Made by a program: the position numbers and the translations under genes
In this document: positions 45,821 to 52,209 of the stretch, in pieces
How the letters are laid out: each line of letters starts with the position of its first letter
Position numbering within the stretch: position 1 is the first letter of the stretch
The notes under the pieces: model-generated
The model's database searches: none
Seen by the model: the letters and a program-made list of their open reading frames with translations, nothing else
Told to the model about the DNA's origin: nothing
From: Rikenellaceae bacterium
Lineage (GTDB): Bacteria; Bacteroidota; Bacteroidia; Bacteroidales; Rikenellaceae
Length of the DNA stretch: 64,000 nucleotides
Direction of reading: 5' to 3'
NCBI GenBank assembly: GCA_015059905.1
Contig: SUZN01000007.1
Span: 103,141-167,140 of the forward strand

Positions 45821-45867
45821 TTCAAAATTCAAAATTCAAAATTCAAAATTCAAAATTCAAAATTCAA
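45821..45867. repeat. TTCAAAA heptamer array after the cyclophilin gene
   Basis: 47 bp made of 6.7 tandem TTCAAAA units starting 9 nt after the stop codon, the same position relative to the stop as the three-unit array after eno. Confidence 0.9.
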
Positions 45868-45875
45868 CCGATGCT

Positions 45876-46013
45876 GCGGAGCGAGAGCAGAGGGTGCTTG
45901 CACACTATGCCGAGCCGAGGCAGTGAAAAGCCACCCTTGCGGTGGATTAAAATTCTACGCTGCAAGTAAGCGAGGGCAGAGTCAAACTTGTTTGAGCTAT
46001 GTTCTCGCTCCGC
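45876..46013. repeat. intergenic element with inverted ends
   Basis: GCGGAGCGAGA (45876-45886) is mirrored by TCTCGCTCCGC (46003-46013), bracketing 138 bp that also contain a CCACCCTTGCGGTGG hairpin. No gene is supported inside it. It has the look of a short non-coding repeat. Confidence 0.5.
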
Positions 46014-46056
46014 TACGTCAGTTCCTCTTTCATCTTTACTCTTTTATCTTTTCCCC

Positions 46057-46899
46057 ATGAAATACCTAATCACCACCCTACTACTTATCCTTGCCACAAC
46101 ACTCTGTCAGGCACAGAGCGCACAGGACTCCATACTTATCGCCAACGCCAAGTGGCATAGCGAGACTAACATCGCCAATGGCATCACCCATCGCTCGGCG
46201 CAGATTGTGGGTCTATATGGCAGCGTGCAGTCAATCAACGTGGTCGAGATACCTCGTTCACATAGAGGATATTACGGCATTGCTGGCGGTAAGGGTATGC
46301 TCACAACCTCCACCCAGGCTACCGACAACAACGCCCAGGCAGCCATCAACGGCACCTATTATAATATGCGCGCAGGGAACTCGGTCTGCTTCTACAAGGT
46401 AGGTGGCGAGGTCATCGACTCCACCTCGGTGAGTGAGTTTCGCAGTCGTGTAAATGGGGCTGTAAAAACACACAAACGCAAGTTGCAGATACTCAAGTGG
46501 AACAAGAGCATCGAGCAGGGCTATCGCGGCAAGCGCGGCACGGTGCTTGCATCGGGACCACTGCTGCTCGAAGGGGGTAAGACGAGCGACTGGAGCGCTT
46601 GCGATGAGGGTTTTATCCTTTCGCGTCATCCCCGTAGTGCGGTGCTTTTGACACGTCGAGGCGATGTATTGTTTCTAACGGTGGATGGTCGCTCGAAGGG
46701 CAATGCTGACGGTATGAGCATCCCCGAATTGGCATTCCTGGCACGACAGCTGGGGGCTGTGGAGGGCATCAACCTCGATGGCGGCGGCTCCACAACGCTA
46801 TGGATGCGAGGTGTGGGCGTGGTAAACTACCCCTCGGATAACCGCCGCTATGACCACGCGGGCGAGCGCAAGGTCTCTAATATAATATATGTAAGGTAA
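46057..46899 (+). CDS. phosphodiester glycosidase (NAGPA-domain) family protein
   Basis: 280 aa from MKYLITTLLLILATTLCQAQ; the track ORF starts 69 nt earlier in repeat DNA and would lack a proper signal peptide. The exported protein contains the NAGPA/phosphodiester glycosidase domain: AAINGTYYNMRAGNSVCFYKVGG, LASGPLLLEGGK, HPRSAVLLTRRGDVLFLTVDGRSKGNADGMSIPELAFLARQLGAVEGINLDGGGSTTLW. Family members hydrolyse sugar-phosphodiester bonds, for instance in mannose-6-phosphate uncovering enzyme; in bacteria the substrate is probably an envelope or exopolysaccharide phosphodiester, which is inference. Confidence 0.88.
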   Translation: MKYLITTLLLILATTLCQAQSAQDSILIANAKWHSETNIANGITHRSAQIVGLYGSVQSINVVEIPRSHRGYYGIAGGKGMLTTSTQATDNNAQAAINGTYYNMRAGNSVCFYKVGGEVIDSTSVSEFRSRVNGAVKTHKRKLQILKWNKSIEQGYRGKRGTVLASGPLLLEGGKTSDWSACDEGFILSRHPRSAVLLTRRGDVLFLTVDGRSKGNADGMSIPELAFLARQLGAVEGINLDGGGSTTLWMRGVGVVNYPSDNRRYDHAGERKVSNIIYVR

Positions 46900-46937
46900 G
46901 CCATATCACCCGCGACAAATAAAAAGTATCGAAAATA

Positions 46938-46969
46938 TTTGGTCAAATGGATTTTGTTTTCTACTTTTG
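46938..46969 (+). promoter_or_regulatory. promoter of tRNA-Thr
   Basis: TTTG (46938-46941), 20 nt, TACTTTTG (46962-46969), 21 nt before the tRNA. Confidence 0.75.
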
Positions 46970-46990
46970 CACCACTCTTCAAGAGCAGTT

Positions 46991-47325
<335 letters not shown>

Positions 47326-47393
47326 CAACCGCAGAAAAAAGGGTTGCCCCTCCACAATAAAGAGACAACCCATATCCGACAAATACTCTACAT

Positions 47394-48419
47394 CTACTTC
47401 TTGAGCGTAGGCAGGAAGAACTCAAAGTCGGTGCGCACGCACTTGAGCTCACCATTCTCCAGCTTTAGCTCGGCACACTGCAACGACGAGCGTCGTGAGT
47501 CATAGCTCTGGTTATTGCTATACTGCAGTGTCGGCATACCCGACCTGCGGGCATTATCCTCGCCTGGGTGTGTCGCATAAAAGATATATGCCCTGTCGTC
47601 AAAAACCACCACATCGTTGTGGCACGCACTCGGATAATCATCCATACGGTTACTGCCATCGGTGAGGATACGTCCCTGCTCCTGCCAATTCTCCATATCG
47701 GTCGAGCGATATACGCACAGACCTGTCCCTCGTGCAGGGTCGGTCATCATCCAATAATAGTCACCCATACGGAACACCTTGGGAGCCTCGCAAGGGGGAT
47801 TTACACCCTTCACCTGCACACCCTCGCTCCAATGCTTCAGGTCGCGGCTCGTAGAGGTATAGATTGCCGAGTTGGCACAATTCTTATACCATATATGCCA
47901 CACGCCCTGCTCGTCACGATAGAGTGCGGGGTCGATAATGCTCGGATGTCCCACGTCGATAATCTCCCTATACTTCCAATCCCAACCATTCTTGCTGGTG
48001 TAGTGGGCTATCAGACCATCACCACCCCAATAGGTCGCAGCACCGCGCACATAGGTTGAGAAGAGGTGGTAGGTACCCTTCCAATATACGATGCCTGGAG
48101 CCCAAAAGGTGTTCACACCACGCTCAAACTCCAAGTCGAGCGTACCACGATACCTCCACGATGCACCATTGGTGCGGCTCTCGGCAATGCCAATCTTTGT
48201 AGCATAGCAGAAGCTCGGACCTGGAGCCTCGCTATTGGCGCGACGCTGGGTGTAGAGTATCCACCACGCCTGCTCGTCGTAGTTGTAAAAGATGCAGGGG
48301 TCGGCAGGACCATCCGTCACAGGGTCACGAAATAGAGGTGCTGGAGCACGGTGAGTCTGTGCCGTGAGTGAGCCAGCAGCAGCCACCACCGCCACCAATA
48401 ATAATATAAATCTTCTCAT
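47394..48419 (-). CDS. secreted five-bladed beta-propeller glycosidase-like protein (GH43/GH32/GH117-like)
   Basis: 341 aa from MRRFILLLVAVVAAAGSLTAQ; the track start 9 residues earlier spoils the signal peptide. Beta-propeller repeats with acid motifs are present: TDGPADPCIFYNYDEQAWWILYTQRRANS, FWAPGIVYWKGTYHLFSTYV, SIIDPALYRDEQGVWHIWYKN, CEAPKVFRMGDYYWMMTDPARGTGLCVYRS. The three-acid layout fits the GH43/GH32/GH117 clan, but the family and substrate cannot be fixed by eye. Lies 111 nt after the Gfo/Idh/MocA gene on the same strand. Confidence 0.8.
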   Translation of the reverse strand: MRRFILLLVAVVAAAGSLTAQTHRAPAPLFRDPVTDGPADPCIFYNYDEQAWWILYTQRRANSEAPGPSFCYATKIGIAESRTNGASWRYRGTLDLEFERGVNTFWAPGIVYWKGTYHLFSTYVRGAATYWGGDGLIAHYTSKNGWDWKYREIIDVGHPSIIDPALYRDEQGVWHIWYKNCANSAIYTSTSRDLKHWSEGVQVKGVNPPCEAPKVFRMGDYYWMMTDPARGTGLCVYRSTDMENWQEQGRILTDGSNRMDDYPSACHNDVVVFDDRAYIFYATHPGEDNARRSGMPTLQYSNNQSYDSRRSSLQCAELKLENGELKCVRTDFEFFLPTLKK

Positions 48420-48530
48420 ATCGCAAAAAACACTATCATCGCACAAGAAATTAACTAAAACGCAAGCGTTACAGTATCACACCAAAATGCAACACTGTAA
48501 CGCCATATCGCTATTATACTTAACTAACGC

Positions 48531-49841
48531 TTACTCAAGCACAAATGGCTTGCGGTACTCGTAGTGGAGCATCTTGTTTGCCTCGTCGTCACCGATGAAC
48601 TTCTCAACGATAGGATTCCACTTGAGTGGTCGGTTGAGCTCGTAGGCGATGTTACCGATGTTACACATTGTGCAAGATGAGTGACCAATCTCCACTGGCA
48701 CATTAGGATCACGACGGCTCTTGATAGCGTTGATAAACGCCTGATAGTGACCTGGGTTGGTCTCATACATAGCCTGCTGATCCACCTTCGTAGGCATAAG
48801 GTCTGGTGACGATGCCTTGAACTTGCCACGACCCACGATGATCCAGCCGTTCTCGCCCTGTACCTTCACTGCCTGACCCTCACCGAAGTTCTTCTGGATA
48901 ACCTCGATGCCGTTGTCATACTTGTATGTCAGGCAACGATGCCAAGAGGCTGCTGGTGGTAAAATCTCGCAAGGTCCTGTACGGTCCTTACCGATGCACC
49001 ACTGTGCGATATCGAACATATGTGCGCCCCAGTCTGTTGTGAAGCCGCCACCCATACCTTTATACCAACGCCAAGCGCCCCAGCACTCGTCGCCACCGCG
49101 CTCGGTGATGAGGGGCACCACCTCGTGGTTGTAGTAGAAATCCTCTGACAAAGGACCGAGCCACAAGTTCCAATCAAGACCTGCTGGCACATCCTGCTTT
49201 GGCAGGTCGTAAGGACGTGGACCGTCACCCACATAGGCGTGGATTAACGACACCTTACCCAAGCGACCCTCGCGCACGATATTTGCGGCGTGGATGAACT
49301 CTGCCGATGAGCGCTGCATACTACCCACCTGCAAGATGCGGTTGTTGGCGCGTACAGCCTCGATAAGACGCTGACCCTCATATACGGTGAATGTCAAAGG
49401 CTTCTCCAGATATACATCCTTCTTTGCCTTACAAGCCGCAATGGCGATGCGTGCGTGCTGGTGGTCAGGCGTAGCGATAACCACAGCGTCGATATCCTCG
49501 CGTGCCAAGAGCTCCTCGAAGTGGATGTACATATCCACCTTGAGCTTGATACCATTGTCGGCGTAGTACTTGTTCACCTGCTGCTCGAAGCGGTTACGCT
49601 TGATGTCATAGACATCACAACCAGCCACGATGCGCACGTCAGGATTTGTGATAAAGCCATTCTTCAGATAGATAGCCTGCTGACCCAAGCCGATGAAACC
49701 GATGTTAATCTTGTCATTTGCATCACCCTTCTTTGCCTTTTTAGGTGCGGCAGCAGCCATAGCAGTCGAAGGCAGGATAAGCGACGATGCTCCCAGCGCC
49801 GAGTAGCGCAAGAAGTCTAAACGAGAAAGTTTTGAGCTCAT
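48531..49841 (-). CDS. exported Gfo/Idh/MocA-family oxidoreductase
   Basis: 436 aa. The N-terminus SKLSRLDFLRYSALGASSLILPSTAMAAAA looks like a Tat-type signal, but with SR in place of the twin RR. Rossmann motif NIGFIGLGQQA, DAVVIATPDHQHARIAIAACKAKKDVYLEKPL (the conserved EKP) and a C-terminal domain with CWGAWRWYKGMGGGFTTDWGAHMFDIAQW follow. Such exported NAD-dependent enzymes (some are GH109) act on sugars; substrate unknown. The neighbouring glycosidase suggests a joint role in glycan catabolism. Confidence 0.88.
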   Translation of the reverse strand: MSSKLSRLDFLRYSALGASSLILPSTAMAAAAPKKAKKGDANDKINIGFIGLGQQAIYLKNGFITNPDVRIVAGCDVYDIKRNRFEQQVNKYYADNGIKLKVDMYIHFEELLAREDIDAVVIATPDHQHARIAIAACKAKKDVYLEKPLTFTVYEGQRLIEAVRANNRILQVGSMQRSSAEFIHAANIVREGRLGKVSLIHAYVGDGPRPYDLPKQDVPAGLDWNLWLGPLSEDFYYNHEVVPLITERGGDECWGAWRWYKGMGGGFTTDWGAHMFDIAQWCIGKDRTGPCEILPPAASWHRCLTYKYDNGIEVIQKNFGEGQAVKVQGENGWIIVGRGKFKASSPDLMPTKVDQQAMYETNPGHYQAFINAIKSRRDPNVPVEIGHSSCTMCNIGNIAYELNRPLKWNPIVEKFIGDDEANKMLHYEYRKPFVLE

Positions 49842-49966
49842 ATTATTAAAGTTTTAAGGTTTTGTTTTCTATTTTGTAAAATTACAAAAAATATTTTATT
49901 TGCAACAAGAATAAAAGAAAAAAGTTCAAAGAGGAAAGATTGCCCTTTGCTCTTGCGTTTGATTTT

Positions 49967-50017
49967 TACTGGAGGATTACCTTCGCCACTCGCTCTGCTC
50001 GTGTCGGGTAATGACGT
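49967..50017. repeat. half-copy of the 7.3-kb MITE-like element
   Basis: TACTGGAGGATTACCTTCGCCACTC through GTCGGGTAATGACGT repeats the right half of 7333-7452 with a few substitutions in the middle. It lies at the left edge of the 1-kb repeat region that precedes the ATPase gene. Confidence 0.75.
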
Positions 50018-50049
50018 GATTATATATATTCTCTTTCATCTATGCTCTC

Positions 50050-50104
50050 GCGTTACATCCGTTACATCCGTTACACCCCTGTAACGCTGTAACGTTTGTA
50101 ACGC
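50050..50104. repeat. 9-nt CGTTACA/TGTAACG array, copy A
   Basis: Units of period 9 (CGTTACATC, then TGTAACGTT in the opposite sense) arranged head to head around CGTTACACCCCTGTAACG. First of three such arrays to the left of the ATPase gene. Confidence 0.85.
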
Positions 50105-50258
50105 TTAATACGGTTGAAGGTGTGTGACTGTTACGGATTTTATTGGCGTAGTCACAACCTATGGCTTGCGCCATTCAAGCAAATGTTACCTATCCCCCTA
50201 AATCCCCCTTTCTGTAAAGGGGGACTTTGGTCGCTACGCTCCAGGGGTTATGCAACCG
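50105..50258 (+). repeat. 154-bp conserved block, copy 1
   Basis: Runs from TTAATACGGTTGAAGG to GGTTATGCAACCG and includes a CCCCCTTTCTGTAAAGGGGG hairpin. Nearly identical to 50393-50546 (one visible change, TACGCT versus TTTGCT) and related in inverse to 43927-44072. Short ORFs drawn across it (50114-50371, 50190-50462) are repeat artefacts. Confidence 0.85.
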
Positions 50259-50264
50259 CAGTAG

Positions 50265-50303
50265 CGTCATTGCGAGGAGGGCACAGCCCGACGTGGCAAT
50301 CTC
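50265..50303. repeat. REP-like palindromic element, copy 1
   Basis: CGTCATTGCGAGGAG.. through ..CGACGTGGCAATCTC with ATTGC/GCAAT and CGTC/GACG arms. The same element recurs at 50575-50610 with a different centre (GGCACAGCC versus CGTTAG). Confidence 0.75.
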
Positions 50304-50329
50304 TCTTTCCTCTTTCATCTTTCCTTTCA

Positions 50330-50392
50330 CGTTACATCCGTTACACCCGTTACACCCCTGTAACGCTGTAACGTTTGTAACGCTTGTAACGT
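50330..50392. repeat. 9-nt CGTTACA/TGTAACG array, copy B
   Basis: Same head-to-head arrangement as copy A with one extra TGTAACGCT unit. Confidence 0.85.
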
Positions 50393-50546
50393 TTAATACG
50401 GTTGAAGGTGTGTGACTGTTACGGATTTTATTGGCGTAGTCACAACCTATGGCTTGCGCCATTCAAGCAAATGTTACCTATCCCCCTAAATCCCCCTTTC
50501 TGTAAAGGGGGACTTTGGTCGCTTTGCTCCAGGGGTTATGCAACCG
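50393..50546 (+). repeat. 154-bp conserved block, copy 2
   Basis: Second near-identical copy of 50105-50258, 288 bp further on. Together with arrays and REP elements this makes about 2.3 tandem units of 280-310 bp. Confidence 0.85.
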
Positions 50547-50574
50547 TAGGTGGGTTAAAATTCAATAACCCAAA

Positions 50575-50610
50575 CGTCATTGCGAGGAGCGTTAGCGACG
50601 TGGCAATCTC
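50575..50610. repeat. REP-like palindromic element, copy 2
   Basis: CGTCATTGCGAGGAGCGTTAGCGACGTGGCAAT: inner GCG/CGC-type stem and outer ATTGC/GCAAT arms. Confidence 0.75.
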
Positions 50611-50641
50611 TTTCCTCTTTCATCTTTGCTCTTTGCTCTCG

Positions 50642-50718
50642 CGTTACATCAGTTACACCCGTTACACCCCTGTAACGCTGTAACGTTTGTAACGTTTGTA
50701 ACGTTTGTAACGGTGTAA
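50642..50718. repeat. 9-nt CGTTACA/TGTAACG array, copy C (next to the ATPase gene)
   Basis: CGTTACATC, AGTTACACC, CGTTACACC then five TGTAACG units at 9-nt spacing, preceded by a pyrimidine-rich CTTTGCTCTCG leader. The reverse complement of this leader plus array follows the ATPase gene. Confidence 0.85.
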
Positions 50719-50787
50719 TAGCCAGCGCAAAGTAAAATAATTTAACAAAAAGTTACTAAATCGAGTATCGAAGTTCAATTTCTGTAT

Positions 50788-50795
50788 TATATTTG
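50788..50795 (+). promoter_or_regulatory. -7 element of the ATPase gene
   Basis: TATATTTG, 55 nt before the ATG; -33 not convincing. Confidence 0.5.
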
Positions 50796-50850
50796 TGCCA
50801 TAATTCAAACCATAACAACATTACTTTTTAACCTATAAACAGTTTTAATT

Positions 50851-52062
50851 ATGCTACAAAATGATTTAGAGCTTTCACAGAACTACGGCAATGAGAGCGA
50901 CTATGCTACTGCCGCAACTGACTACTACGCAGAGGTAAACCACACTACACAAGAGGGTTACAACTGTGGTTTAACGCCTGCCGAGGAGGCTGCGCTGGAG
51001 GCTATGGAACGCGAGTACCAAGCCGAGCGCGAGAAGGAGCAGCAGATAATCAAGGCGGAGTTAGACCGTAAGTACAACGAGTCGCTACGTCAAAAATTTG
51101 AACATTACATACTCACTGCCAAGGACCCTATCCCCGCACTGACGCCTATCGTCAAGCGCTTTGACAAAATCATCGGCTCGGAGGGTAACATCTCGGCAGT
51201 GGTGGGCGAGGCAAAGAGCAAAAAGACCTTTCTTTGCACTGCCATAGTAGCCGCGATGCCCGACCATAACGGTCGCCAACTATTTGGCATTGAGCACAAT
51301 AACTGCAAGGTGCTATGGATTGATACCGAGCAATCACGAGCCCACATACAGCGCGTGTTGTGGCGTATCAACAACATATGTGAGCTACCCCACGACCTTC
51401 AGCACCCAAAGGTAAACCTGCTTGCGCTGCGCGAGGAGGCACCAGCCGCACGACTCGATATAATGCACTGTGCATTAGAGTATTACAAACCAAAATTGGT
51501 GATTGTTGATGGCATAAGTGACCTTATGTGCAACACCAATAATTTGGAGGAGAGTGAGGCGTTGGTATCTAACCTGCTGACACTATCATCTGATTATAAG
51601 TGTCACATTATGTGTGTCTTACACGCCAATCCCAACTCCGACAAGGCGCGTGGGCACCTCGGCTCAACGCTTATGCGCAAGGTGGAGAGTATTATGTATG
51701 TGCATAAGGTTGGCAAGGATGTGAGTTTTGTCGAGCCGCACAACTGCCGCAACGAGGACTTTGAGCGATTCGCCTTTAGGATTGAGGAGGCGAATGATGC
51801 TGACGTGCTACCCGAGGAGTGCAAGGGTATGGGCATCCCCGTAGAGTGCAACCCCGAGGAGTATGAGGGCGCAAAGAAGGAGAATGATTGTGTGCGTATT
51901 CTGCGTGAAGTGTTTGGAGGTGTGGCTGATAAACGACTGCTGAACAATAAGTTACAGGAGTTGGGGAATACTCAGGGTAATGCACGACAAAAAATCTTCC
52001 GAGCCCTGCAATGCGGTCTTTTGCGCGAGAAAGATGGCTTGGTGTCAATAGTGGAGGTGTAG
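50851..52062 (+). CDS. RepA/AAA_25-type RecA-fold ATPase, orphan
   Basis: 403 aa, cytoplasmic. An acidic, Tyr/Asn-rich N-terminus and a charged coiled coil (about 42-90) precede a RecA-fold ATPase: atypical Walker A VVGEAKSKKTFLC (119-126, Lys where the usual Gly stands, as in many AAA_25 proteins), VLWIDTEQS, Walker B KLVIVDGISDL (215-225), and HANPNSDKARGHLGSTLMRKVES. The last 60 residues (LREVFGG..LNNKLQELG..RQKIFRALQCGLLREKDG) look like a winged helix. Relatives sit in plasmids, phages and mobilisable elements as replicative helicase-type proteins; here no primase, relaxase or integrase is near. Inverted 9-nt repeat arrays flank it on both sides. Confidence 0.8.
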   Translation: MLQNDLELSQNYGNESDYATAATDYYAEVNHTTQEGYNCGLTPAEEAALEAMEREYQAEREKEQQIIKAELDRKYNESLRQKFEHYILTAKDPIPALTPIVKRFDKIIGSEGNISAVVGEAKSKKTFLCTAIVAAMPDHNGRQLFGIEHNNCKVLWIDTEQSRAHIQRVLWRINNICELPHDLQHPKVNLLALREEAPAARLDIMHCALEYYKPKLVIVDGISDLMCNTNNLEESEALVSNLLTLSSDYKCHIMCVLHANPNSDKARGHLGSTLMRKVESIMYVHKVGKDVSFVEPHNCRNEDFERFAFRIEEANDADVLPEECKGMGIPVECNPEEYEGAKKENDCVRILREVFGGVADKRLLNNKLQELGNTQGNARQKIFRALQCGLLREKDGLVSIVEV

Positions 52063-52168
52063 CGTTACAAGCGTTACGCGCGTTACGGGTGTTACAAACG
52101 TTACAGGTGTTACAAGCGTTACAAACGTTACAGCGTTACAGGGGTGTAACGGGTGTAACGGTGTAACG
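52063..52168. repeat. 9-nt array downstream of the ATPase gene, inverted relative to the upstream arrays
   Basis: About 12 units of strict 9-nt period (GCGTTACAA, ACGTTACAG, GTGTTACAA and variants) starting at the ATPase stop codon, then flipping to GGTGTAACG, and ending in CGCGAGAGCAAAGAGG, the reverse complement of the leader of copy C. Together the two sides form long imperfect inverted repeats around the gene. Confidence 0.88.
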
Positions 52169-52209
52169 CGAGAGCAAAGAGGAAAGAGGAAAGAAAAATC
52201 TTTGAACTT

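Noticed and set aside
50114-50683. Small ORFs in the repeat region (50114-50371, 50227-50415, 50402-50683, minus 50190-50462)
   Set aside because: They are translations of the duplicated non-coding block: two begin with the identical MKVCDCYGFYWRSHN because they are repeat copies, and they run into REP sequence.
50050-50718. CRISPR array
   Set aside because: The repeats are 9 nt with almost no spacer and switch orientation at a centre; there are no uniform spacers and no cas genes.
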